Source: Streptomyces angustmyceticus
GTDB taxonomy: Bacteria > Actinomycetota > Actinomycetes > Streptomycetales > Streptomycetaceae
Assembly: GCF_019933235.1 (NCBI RefSeq)
Contig: NZ_CP082945.1
Span: forward strand, 5,927,501 to 5,991,500
DNA: 64,000 bases
Direction: 5' to 3'
Shown here: positions 25,108 to 32,433 of the stretch, piece by piece
Position numbering within the stretch: position 1 is the stretch's first letter
Layout of the letters: every line of letters begins with the position of its first letter
Notes under the pieces: model-generated
The model's input: the letters and a program-made list of their open reading frames with translations, nothing else
Databases searched by the model: none
What the model was told of the DNA's origin: nothing
Position numbers and translations under genes: made by a program

Positions 25108-26124
25108 GTGGAGATCGTCGCCTTCGGGGTGCAGGCCGATGAGCGGCCGTTCCTGGACCGGGCCTTCGCCGGCCGGCACCAGGTCCGCAGTCTCGATGTC
25201 TTCCTCGACCGCGACACCGCGCCCATCGCGCACGGCTACGAGATCGTCAGCTCCAGCGTCAACGCCGATCTGGGCGCGGAGGTCCTGCAGACCCTCGCGG
25301 CCGGCGGCACCAAGCTGATCGCCCAGCGCTCCACCGGCTTCAACAACATCGATCTGCGGGCCGCGGCCGACCTCGGCCTGAGCGTCGGCCGGGTCTCCTG
25401 CTACTCCCCGCACGCGGTCGCCGAGTTCGCCTGGGCCCTCGCGCTGGCCGTCAACCGGCGGCTGGTCCGGGCCACCCACCGCACCCGCGACTTCGACTTC
25501 CGGCTGGACGGCCTGATGGGCCGGGATCTGTACGGGCGGACGGCGGGGGTGCTCGGCACCGGCAGGATCGGCGAGGCGTTCACCCGGATCGCCCACGGCT
25601 TCGGGATGAACCTGCTGGGCTGGGACCTCGTGGAGAACCCGCGCTGCACCGCGCTGGGCATGACGTACGTCCCCCGCGAGCGGCTGTTCGCCGAGGCCGA
25701 CCTGATCTCCCTGCACCTCCCGCTGGTGGACGGGACCCGGCGGGTCGTCGACGCCGCCGCGCTGGCCGCGATGAAGGACGACGCGGTCCTGGTCAACTCC
25801 AGCCGCGGCGGGCTCGTCGACACCGCGGCCCTCGTCGAGACGCTCAAGGCCGGCCGGCTCACCGGGGTCGGCCTGGACGTCTACGAGGAGGAGGCGAAGT
25901 TCTTCTTCGTCGACAAGTCCCTGGACATCGTCGACGACGACACCCTCGCCCGCCTGATGACCTTCGGGAACGTGCTGGTCACCTCGCACCAGGCGTACTT
26001 CACCGCGGACGCGGTCGGCCAGATCGTCGAGGCCACCGTGGCCAACGTCGAGGACCACCTGGCCCACCGCACCAACGAGAACATGCTGGTCACACGAGGA
26101 CAGCTGCCAGCAACTGCGCGGTGA
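25108..26124 (+). CDS. D-2-hydroxyacid dehydrogenase (D-lactate dehydrogenase type)
   Basis: 338 residues from GTG 25108 (GGGAGAG upstream), chosen because the longer open frame overlaps the phosphofructokinase. The NAD-binding loop is AGVLGTGRIGEAF; catalytic residues are Arg in NSSRGGLVDTAALVE, Glu in GLDVYEEE and His in VTSHQAYFTADA. The extended segment before the His (FFFVDKSLDIVDDDTLARL) is typical of the LdhA branch, which reduces pyruvate to D-lactate. Its 3' end overlaps the convergent anthranilate synthase gene by 35 nt. Confidence 0.92.
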   Translation: MEIVAFGVQADERPFLDRAFAGRHQVRSLDVFLDRDTAPIAHGYEIVSSSVNADLGAEVLQTLAAGGTKLIAQRSTGFNNIDLRAAADLGLSVGRVSCYSPHAVAEFAWALALAVNRRLVRATHRTRDFDFRLDGLMGRDLYGRTAGVLGTGRIGEAFTRIAHGFGMNLLGWDLVENPRCTALGMTYVPRERLFAEADLISLHLPLVDGTRRVVDAAALAAMKDDAVLVNSSRGGLVDTAALVETLKAGRLTGVGLDVYEEEAKFFFVDKSLDIVDDDTLARLMTFGNVLVTSHQAYFTADAVGQIVEATVANVEDHLAHRTNENMLVTRGQLPATAR

Positions 26125-28102
26125 CCGAGGCGCCGTCCAAGGTCAGCACCGACTCCGGGTGGAACTGCACACCGGCGAAGCCCGGACCGCGCAGCGCGTG
26201 CACCTCCCCGGTGTCCGCGTCCCGGCTCAACTCCACGCGGTGCATGGCGAGTTCCGTCCGGGTGCGGTCGTCGCAGCGGGCCGTGAAGGTGTTGTAGAAG
26301 CCGACCGTCTCCGGACGCCCGAAGAAGTCGATCCGCTCCTGCGCGCCCTGGTAGGGCACGTCCTTGCGGACGATCTCCAACCCCAGCTCGGCGGCGATGA
26401 GTTCGTGCCCGAGGCAGACCCCGAGCAGGCCCTCGGGACACCCGGAGCGGTGCCCGGCGAGCAGCTCGGCGGTCAGCGACCGCAGGAAACGCATCTTGGG
26501 ATCGGTGGCGTCCGACGGGTCGCCCGGCCCCGGGCCCAGCACGACCGGACCCGGGTGCGCGAGGGCCGCCTCGCGCAGCCCCGGCTCGTCGAAGCGGCGC
26601 ACGGTGACGTCCAGCCCGGAGGTGCGCAGCAGATGCGCCAGCATCGCGGTGAAGGTGTCCTCCGCGTCGATCACCAGCGCGTGCCCGCTCAGCTCGGCGA
26701 TCGGCGCGGTCGTCTGCAGCCGCAGCCAGAAGGGCGCGAGGCCGTCGCGGCGGGCGTCCAGCGCGGACCGCACCCGGGGGTCGTCGGCCAGCCGCTGCCC
26801 GCGGCCCCCGGCCGGCCCGCGCGCGGGCGCCGGCCGCACCCCCAGCGCGCTCAGCACCCCCGCGGCCTTGGCGTGCGTCTCGGCGACCTCGCCGCGCGGG
26901 TCGGAGGCGCGGACGAGGGTGGCGCCGACCGGCACCCGCAGCCGGCCGTCGGCGGAGATGTCGGCGGTACGGATCAGGATCGGCGAGTCCAGCGTCTGCG
27001 CGCCGCCCGCGTCCCGCCCGAGGAGCGCCAGCGCCCCCGCGTAGTAGCCGCGGCCCCGCCCGTCGCCGTCCACCGGCTCGTACCGCTCGATCACCCGGCA
27101 GGCGTTCTGCACCGGCGACCCGGTCACCGTCGCCGCGAACATCGTCTCCTTGAGCACCTCGCGCACATCGAGGGTGGAGCGGCCGCGCAGCTCGTACTCG
27201 GTGTGCGCGAGGTGCGCCATCTCCTTGAGCCGGGGCCCGATCACCACCCCGCCCCGGTCGCCGACGGTGCACATCATCTTCAGTTCCTCGTCCACCACCA
27301 TCGACAGTTCCTCGGCCTCCTTGCGGTCGGCGAGGAACGCCAGCAGGCTCTCGGCGGTGGGGCCGCCCTCCGGGTAGCGGTAGGTGCCGCTGATCGGGTT
27401 CATCACGACCGTCCCGGCCGCCCGCCCGCCGTCCCCGGGCTCACCGGGGCCGCCCCTGCCCCCGGTCATCCGCACGTGCACCTCGGGGCTGGCGCCGACC
27501 AGGGTGCGCACCCCGGGGCGGTGCACCACATACGTCCAGTACGCGCCGCGCTCACCGGCCAGCAGCCGCCGGAACAGCGCCAGCGCGCCGGCCGCCGAGA
27601 AGTCCTCGACCGTGCCCTCGAACGTCCTGCGGATGACGAAGTTGGCGCCCTCACCGGTGCCGATCTCGTCCCGCACCACCCGCCCGACGATCTCCGCGTA
27701 GGCGTCGTCGTCCACGTCGAACGCCCCGTCCCGCACCCGCACCTCCTGCGCGGGCAGCGCCGCCAGCATGTCGTCGAGCGGCAGCTCGGCGCTCTCGCGG
27801 GGGCGCAGCACGGCCAGCGGCGTGCCGTCGTCGTGGGCCCGGAAGCCGCGCTCGCGGATCTGCCGGAACGGGATCAGCGCGAGCGCGTCGGTCACCGGCG
27901 CGTCCGGCACCCCCTCGCCCAGCGGGATGTCCGCCAGCCGCCCGACCTCCTCGACCTCGCCGATCAGTATCTCGACGGTGGGGGAGGCCGCCTCCCGTCC
28001 GGGCGTACGGCGGTGGAGCAGGGCGAACGGCGGGCAGGCGGGGTCGAGCAGCCGCCGGACGAGTGCGGCGGCGTCCGGGGCGGCGGGGGGCTCGCGGTGC
28101 AT
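26090..28102 (-). CDS. trpE: Fused anthranilate synthase (TrpE-TrpG)
   Basis: 670 residues from ATG 28102 with GGAAGGAA about 8 nt upstream. Residues ~1-440 are the chorismate-binding aminase domain (MNPISGTYRYPEGGP, then AHTEYELRGRSTLDVREVLK and the TGSPVQNACRVIERYEP block); ~475-670 are a class I glutamine amidotransferase with the nucleophile in GVCLGHE and the His-Glu pair in FHPESVLT. It converts chorismate and glutamine to anthranilate for tryptophan or secondary metabolites. The fused form resembles PhzE and the attenuated S. venezuelae enzyme. An attenuator with a Trp leader peptide precedes it, and its 3' end overlaps the convergent dehydrogenase. Confidence 0.94.
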   Translation of the reverse strand: MHREPPAAPDAAALVRRLLDPACPPFALLHRRTPGREAASPTVEILIGEVEEVGRLADIPLGEGVPDAPVTDALALIPFRQIRERGFRAHDDGTPLAVLRPRESAELPLDDMLAALPAQEVRVRDGAFDVDDDAYAEIVGRVVRDEIGTGEGANFVIRRTFEGTVEDFSAAGALALFRRLLAGERGAYWTYVVHRPGVRTLVGASPEVHVRMTGGRGGPGEPGDGGRAAGTVVMNPISGTYRYPEGGPTAESLLAFLADRKEAEELSMVVDEELKMMCTVGDRGGVVIGPRLKEMAHLAHTEYELRGRSTLDVREVLKETMFAATVTGSPVQNACRVIERYEPVDGDGRGRGYYAGALALLGRDAGGAQTLDSPILIRTADISADGRLRVPVGATLVRASDPRGEVAETHAKAAGVLSALGVRPAPARGPAGGRGQRLADDPRVRSALDARRDGLAPFWLRLQTTAPIAELSGHALVIDAEDTFTAMLAHLLRTSGLDVTVRRFDEPGLREAALAHPGPVVLGPGPGDPSDATDPKMRFLRSLTAELLAGHRSGCPEGLLGVCLGHELIAAELGLEIVRKDVPYQGAQERIDFFGRPETVGFYNTFTARCDDRTRTELAMHRVELSRDADTGEVHALRGPGFAGVQFHPESVLTLDGASVTAQLLAAVLV

Positions 28103-28149
28103 GACGGGGGTTCCTTCCAGGAGAGGAGGAACGGCCGCCGCACAAGGCT

Positions 28150-28174
28150 GAAGGCCGCCCCTCGGGCGGCCTTC
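28150..28174 (-). terminator. Attenuator terminator of the trpE leader
   Basis: 11-bp GC stem (28150-28160 with 28164-28174, loop CTC) between the leader-peptide stop and the trpE start. A GGCGGCC in the last codons of the leader peptide, and another after the hairpin, are complementary to its GGCCGCC arm, so alternative folds exist. Confidence 0.8.
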
Positions 28175-28198
28175 GCGAAGTGTGTGGGTGCGCGCGAA

Positions 28199-28243
28199 TC
28201 AGTGGGCCGCCGGATGAGCGGTCCACCACCAGTTCATGTTCAT
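28199..28243 (-). CDS. trpL: trp leader peptide with three consecutive Trp codons
   Basis: A 14-codon frame reads MNMNWWWTAHPAAH and stops 25 nt before the attenuator hairpin, 97 nt upstream of the anthranilate synthase start. The run of three Trp codons is the hallmark of ribosome-mediated trp attenuation: ribosome stalling during Trp shortage would change the downstream fold. A leader of this type has been described before the S. venezuelae anthranilate synthase gene, as I recall. No strong Shine-Dalgarno is seen, so the transcript may be nearly leaderless. Confidence 0.9.
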   Translation of the reverse strand: MNMNWWWTAHPAAH

Positions 28244-28341
28244 GGCCGGTCGCGTGCACATGGGGGGCACCCTACCGGACCGTCCGGGTGCCGTGCGTCT
28301 CACAGTCCGGATGCCCGGACGGACACCCTCGCGGGACCCCG

Positions 28342-28347
28342 TAATGT
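28342..28347 (+). promoter_or_regulatory. -10 box of the DAHP synthase gene
   Basis: TAATGT ends 7 nt before GTG 28355, consistent with a leaderless transcript. The promoter is back-to-back with the trpE leader, about 110 nt away. Confidence 0.55.
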
Positions 28348-28354
28348 GGGACTT

Positions 28355-29704
28355 GTGACCGTGAACGCTGAAACCCACGCCGGTGGACACACCTGGCGAG
28401 ACCTGCCCGCGGCGCAGCAGCCTGACTGGCCGGACCAAAAGGCTCTGCGCGATGTGATCGCGGAGCTCGAGTCCTATCCGCCGCTCGTCTTCGCGGGCGA
28501 GTGCGACCAGCTGCGCGAGCGCCTGGGAGCGGTCGCCCGTGGTGAGGCGTTCCTGCTTCAGGGCGGCGACTGCGCGGAGGCCTTCGACGGCGTATCCGCC
28601 GAGCACATCCGCAACAAGCTCAAGACGCTCCTCCAGATGGGCGCCGTCCTGACCTACGCCGGGTCCGTCCCGGTGGTGAAGGTCGGCCGGATCGCCGGCC
28701 AGTACAGCAAGCCGCGCTCCAAGCCCACCGAGACCCGCGACGGGGTGACGCTGCCGACCTACCGCGGCGACTCCGTCAACGGCTTCGAGTTCACCGAGGC
28801 GGCCCGGATCCCGGACCCCGAGCGGCTCAAGCGGATGTACCACGCCTCCGCGGCGACCCTCAACCTCGTGCGCGCCTTCACCACGGGCGGCTACGCCGAC
28901 CTGCGGCAGGTGCACGCCTGGAACCAGGACTTCGTGAAGTCCTCGCCCTCCGGACAGCGCTACGAGGCGCTGGCCCGCGAGATCGACCGCGCGATGAACT
29001 TCATGAACGCCTGCGGGGTGGACCCGGAGGAGTTCAAGACGGTGGAGTTCTTCTCCTCGCACGAGGCCCTGATCCTGGACTACGAGTCGTCGCTGACCCG
29101 CACCGACTCGCGCACCGGCAACCTCTACGACGTCTCCGGCCACATGGTCTGGATCGGCGAGCGCACCCGTCAGCTCGACGGCGCGCACATCGAGTTCGCC
29201 TCGCGCATCCGCAACCCCCTCGGCGTCAAGCTCGGCCCGACGACGACGCCCGAGGACGCGCTGACGCTCATCGAGCGCCTCGACCCGGAGCGGGAGCCGG
29301 GCCGGCTGACCTTCATCACCCGCATGGGAGCGGACAAGGTCCGCGACAAGCTCCCCGAGCTGGTCGAGAAGGTCACCGCCTCCGGCGCGCAGGTCGCCTG
29401 GATCTGCGACCCGATGCACGGCAACACCTTCGAGGCGGCCTCCGGTCACAAGACCCGGCGCTTCGACGACGTGCTGGACGAGGTCAAGGGCTTCTTCGAG
29501 GTCCACAAGAGCCTCGGCACCCACCCGGGCGGCATCCACGTCGAGCTGACCGGTGACGACGTCACCGAGTGCGTGGGCGGCGGCGACGAGATCTTCGTCG
29601 ACGACCTCCACCAGCGCTACGAGACCGCCTGCGACCCGCGGCTCAACCGCAGCCAGTCGCTCGACCTGGCCTTCCTGGTGGCGGAGATGTACCGCGACCA
29701 GTGA
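28355..29704 (+). CDS. aroH: Class II 3-deoxy-7-phosphoheptulonate (DAHP) synthase
   Basis: 449 residues from GTG 28355; the open frame further upstream is antisense to trpE. Class II (plant/mycobacterial) DAHP synthase motifs are present: LVFAGECDQLRERL, LLQGGDCAEAF, VGRIAGQYSKPRS, GMDKVRDKLP-like GADKVRDKLPELVEKV, and CDPMHGNTFEA with metal ligands. It makes DAHP from PEP and erythrose 4-phosphate, the first step of the shikimate pathway. Lying next to anthranilate synthase, it supplies the same branch. It ends at a strong terminator. Confidence 0.95.
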   Translation: MTVNAETHAGGHTWRDLPAAQQPDWPDQKALRDVIAELESYPPLVFAGECDQLRERLGAVARGEAFLLQGGDCAEAFDGVSAEHIRNKLKTLLQMGAVLTYAGSVPVVKVGRIAGQYSKPRSKPTETRDGVTLPTYRGDSVNGFEFTEAARIPDPERLKRMYHASAATLNLVRAFTTGGYADLRQVHAWNQDFVKSSPSGQRYEALAREIDRAMNFMNACGVDPEEFKTVEFFSSHEALILDYESSLTRTDSRTGNLYDVSGHMVWIGERTRQLDGAHIEFASRIRNPLGVKLGPTTTPEDALTLIERLDPEREPGRLTFITRMGADKVRDKLPELVEKVTASGAQVAWICDPMHGNTFEAASGHKTRRFDDVLDEVKGFFEVHKSLGTHPGGIHVELTGDDVTECVGGGDEIFVDDLHQRYETACDPRLNRSQSLDLAFLVAEMYRDQ

Positions 29705-29739
29705 GCCGGACGGACGCTGACCTGCGCTGACGGCAGGGA

Positions 29740-29789
29740 ACAACGACAGTGGGGCGCGGATCACAGGATCCGCGCCCCACTGTCGTTGT
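29740..29789 (+). terminator. Strong terminator after aroH
   Basis: Perfect 23-bp stem (29740-29762 with 29767-29789) with an ACAG loop, 36 nt after the aroH stop codon. Confidence 0.92.
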
Positions 29790-29809
29790 GCAGTCCCCGC
29801 CGTGGCAGG

Positions 29810-29828
29810 TAAGGTAAGGGTAACCTCA
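29810..29828 (+). promoter_or_regulatory. Iron box (DmdR/IdeR operator) before bfd
   Basis: TAAGGTAAGGGTAACCTCA matches 15 of 19 positions of the IdeR/DmdR consensus TTAGGTTAGGCTAACCTAA. It lies 49-68 nt upstream of the ferredoxin start, where it would overlap the promoter and repress under iron sufficiency. Confidence 0.8.
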
Positions 29829-29877
29829 CTCAAGATCAGCCGGACGGGTGAGGCGACTCCACGGAAGGTGAAGCCGC

Positions 29878-30132
29878 GTGTACGTCTGCTCCTGCTTCGG
29901 GATCACCGAGCAGCAGGTCCGTGAGCACGCGGACACGGGCGCCTGCACGCCCCGGCAGATCGCCTCCGCCTGCAAGGCCGGCACCGACTGCGGTGGCTGC
30001 GTCAAGCGCATCCAGTCCCTGCTCGGCCGGGGTGCCTGCCCCCGCCGGGAGCTCATCGACACCGGCGCGCCCGAGCCGCTGGGCGCGGAGGCGGACGCCG
30101 TGGGGCCCGCGGCGCTCTCGGAGGCCGCGTAG
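29878..30132 (+). CDS. bfd: Bacterioferritin-associated [2Fe-2S] ferredoxin (Bfd)
   Basis: 84 residues from GTG 29878. The Bfd cysteine pattern C-x-C...C-x-x-C is present as Cys4, Cys6, Cys38 and Cys41 (VCSCFG and GTDCGGCVK), with two extra cysteines at 23 and 32. Bfd reduces the ferric core of bacterioferritin to release iron. An iron box upstream and the convergent bfr gene support that role: Bfd would be made when iron is scarce. The ~30-residue acidic C-terminal tail is not part of the usual fold. Confidence 0.92.
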   Translation: MYVCSCFGITEQQVREHADTGACTPRQIASACKAGTDCGGCVKRIQSLLGRGACPRRELIDTGAPEPLGAEADAVGPAALSEAA

Positions 30133-30196
30133 CCCGGAGGGCCGACGGGGATCTCCCGCGGCCGCTGCGCCGAAGGACGGGCATCCGGCCGCCCGC

Positions 30197-30673
30197 TCAG
30201 CTCGGCTGCTCGATGACCTGGGCGATGTAGAGCGCCTCACCGAGCTTCTCCACCAGCTCCAGCTGGGTGTCGAGATAGTCGATGTGGTGCTCCTCGTCCG
30301 CGAGGATGTCCTCGAAGATGTTCGCCGAGGTGATGTCGCCCTTGTTGCGCATCAGCTCGACGCCCCGCTTGAGCCGGTCGATGGCCTCGATCTCGATCTG
30401 CCGGTCGGCCTGGAACATCTCCGTGACGGTCTGCCCCACCCGTACGTGGAACAGCCGCTGGTAATTCGGCAGAGCCTCGAGGAAGAGAATCCGGTCCGTC
30501 AGGATCTCTGCGTGCTTCATCTCGTCGAAGGACTCTGAGCGGGTGTACTTCGCGAGCTTCGTCCAGCCGAAGTTCTCCTGCATCTTGGCGTGCAGGAAGT
30601 ACTGATTGATCGCGGTGAGCTCGGCGGTCAGCTGCTCATTGAGGAATTCAATGACCTCGGGGTCGCCCTGCAT
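30197..30673 (-). CDS. bfr: Bacterioferritin
   Basis: 158 residues, standard length. Ferroxidase ligands Glu18, Glu51 and His54 are visible, with Met52 as the haem ligand and the second Glu/His set in EDILADEEHHIDYLD. It forms 24-mer cages that oxidise and store iron. Its gene is convergent with bfd. No iron box was seen before its start, so the two are likely regulated differently. Confidence 0.96.
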   Translation of the reverse strand: MQGDPEVIEFLNEQLTAELTAINQYFLHAKMQENFGWTKLAKYTRSESFDEMKHAEILTDRILFLEALPNYQRLFHVRVGQTVTEMFQADRQIEIEAIDRLKRGVELMRNKGDITSANIFEDILADEEHHIDYLDTQLELVEKLGEALYIAQVIEQPS

Positions 30674-30828
30674 GGCTGCGGGCTCCTTCCACGCGAGAAA
30701 CTGGGCAGGTGCCGCATCCTCGCACCGCCCGGAGCGGGCCGTCCAGTAAGTGCATGCTTAGTGCGAGTTGCCCGAATCCCGCTCTCCCTGGTCATCGGCA
30801 CCCCCTCCGGTCTGACACCATGGAGGGC

Positions 30829-31452
30829 ATGGGTCAGCCGGAAAGCCGCGAAGAGGAGCCTCCTCAGCTGCCTCCGGGACAACGGTTGCAGCGGGGCTGG
30901 CCGGTGACGCATTACGGCCCGGTGCCGAAGTTCCGCGCCGAACGCTGGGAGTTCCGGGCATTCGGCGCCACCGCCGACGGCGAGAAACACTGCTGGTCGC
31001 ACGAGGAATTCACGGCACTGCCGTACACCACGGTCGTTGCCGATATGCACTGCGTGACGAAATTCAGCATGCTGGGAGCCGAATGGGGCGGGGTGCGCAC
31101 CCGGACGATCCTGGAACTCGCGCCGCCGGCTCCCGATGTCACCCACGTCATGGTGTGGGCCGAGTACGGCTTCAGCTCGAATGTGCGCATCGAGGATTTC
31201 GCCGCCGACAACTGCCTCTTCGCCACCCACCGCTCGGGTGAGCTGCTCACCGCGGAGCACGGCTTCCCGGTGCGCCTGATCGTTCCGCACCTGTACGCCT
31301 GGAAGGGCCCCAAGTGGGTCCGCGGCATCGAATACATGCGGGCCGACCGCCGCGGCTTCTGGGAGGAGCGCGGCTACCACAACCTGGGCGACCCCTGGCA
31401 GGAGCAGCGCTACTCGTACCAGGAAGAGCCCGGGGACGGCCCCGAGCTCTGA
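30829..31452 (+). CDS. Sulfite-oxidase-like molybdopterin oxidoreductase
   Basis: 207 residues from ATG 30829; an in-frame ATG at 30820 is equally possible because neither has a good ribosome site. The family signature of YedY/MsrP-type molybdopterin domains is present: LQRGWPVTHYGPVPKF, MHCVTKFSMLGAEWGGV with the Mo-ligating cysteine, GFPVRLIVPHLYAWKGPKWV, and YMRADRRGFWEERGYH. No signal peptide is seen, so it is probably cytoplasmic, unlike MsrP. The substrate is unknown. Confidence 0.88.
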   Translation: MGQPESREEEPPQLPPGQRLQRGWPVTHYGPVPKFRAERWEFRAFGATADGEKHCWSHEEFTALPYTTVVADMHCVTKFSMLGAEWGGVRTRTILELAPPAPDVTHVMVWAEYGFSSNVRIEDFAADNCLFATHRSGELLTAEHGFPVRLIVPHLYAWKGPKWVRGIEYMRADRRGFWEERGYHNLGDPWQEQRYSYQEEPGDGPEL

Positions 31453-31475
31453 TCCCGGCATCCGCGGGGCGGGGC

Positions 31476-32369
31476 TCAGTGCCCGCGCAGCTCCTTGAGC
31501 CGGGCCACGTCCGCCGCGTGCCCCTCCTTGCCGCCGGGGGTCTCGACCACCAGCGGCACCCCCTCCGTCGCCGGGTGGCGGAACAGCTCACCGAACGGCT
31601 CCGCACCGAGGTGCCCCGCGCCGATGTTCTCGTGCCTGTCCTTGTGGGCGCCCACGACATCCTTGGAGTCATTGGCGTGGATCAGCTTCAGCCGCCCCTC
31701 GCCGGCCACCTCCACCAGCTCGTCCAGCAGCGCCTTCATGCCGCCCGGCGCCGCCATGTCGTGCCCGGCCGCGAACGCGTGACAGGTGTCGAGGCAGATC
31801 CCCACCCTGGGGTGCCGGTCCAGCGCCTCGAAGTACGGGCCGAGATCCTCCGCCAGCGCACACAGCGACGCCCCCTGCCCGGCCGTCGGCTCCAGCAGCA
31901 GCCAGGGGTCGTCCGCGTGCGTCAGCTCGTCGAGCAACGGCAGCATCCGCTCCCTGACCTGCGCCATCGCCGTCTCGCGCGGCCGCCCGCCGGTCGCCGA
32001 ACCGGTGTGCACGACCACGCCCAGTGCGCCGATCTCCCGGCCGCGGCGCAGCGAGTGGCGCAGCGACGCCACCGACTTGTCGACGGTCGCCCCGGTGTGC
32101 GAACCGAAGTTGATCAGATACGGCGCATGGACGTACGCCGGGATCCCCTCCTCGGCGCAGGCCGCCCGGAACGCCTCGTCCTGCTCGGGGCTGCCGGGCA
32201 GCGTGGCCCAGCCGCGCGGGTTGGCCACGAAGACCTGGACGACCTCGTCGCCCATCTCGCGGGCGTAGGGAAGGCCGGTCTTCGCCAGGCCGCCGGCCAC
32301 CGGGACATGGCCGCCGACCGGGTTGCGTGCACGGGCGCGCCGCTCGGCGCCCTCGGGGGAGGTACTCAC
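31476..32369 (-). CDS. nfo: Deoxyribonuclease IV (AP endonuclease)
   Basis: 297 residues. It has the TIM-barrel motifs of endonuclease IV: GGHVPVAGGL, VHAPYLINFGSH, VVHTGSATG, LLLEPTAGQGAS, ICLDTCHAFAAG, HANDSKDVVGAHKDRHENIGAGH and VPLVVETPGG, which provide the three-zinc ligands. It nicks DNA 5' of abasic sites in base-excision repair. GTG 32369 was taken as start; its GGGAGG is unusually close, and residues 1-16 before GGHV are not conserved, so a later start is possible. Confidence 0.93.
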   Translation of the reverse strand: MSTSPEGAERRARARNPVGGHVPVAGGLAKTGLPYAREMGDEVVQVFVANPRGWATLPGSPEQDEAFRAACAEEGIPAYVHAPYLINFGSHTGATVDKSVASLRHSLRRGREIGALGVVVHTGSATGGRPRETAMAQVRERMLPLLDELTHADDPWLLLEPTAGQGASLCALAEDLGPYFEALDRHPRVGICLDTCHAFAAGHDMAAPGGMKALLDELVEVAGEGRLKLIHANDSKDVVGAHKDRHENIGAGHLGAEPFGELFRHPATEGVPLVVETPGGKEGHAADVARLKELRGH

Positions 32370-32433
32370 CCTCCCAGGGTGCCAGGTGCCCCGCGCCCGC
32401 CGGACGGCGGCCGCGGGGCACCGGTGGCGCGGC

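Noticed and set aside
26159..28350. Long plus-strand frame antisense to the anthranilate synthase, continuing into aroH
   Set aside because: It is the extension of the aroH frame opposite a clear TrpE-TrpG protein; aroH starts at GTG 28355 by its family N-terminus and -10 box.
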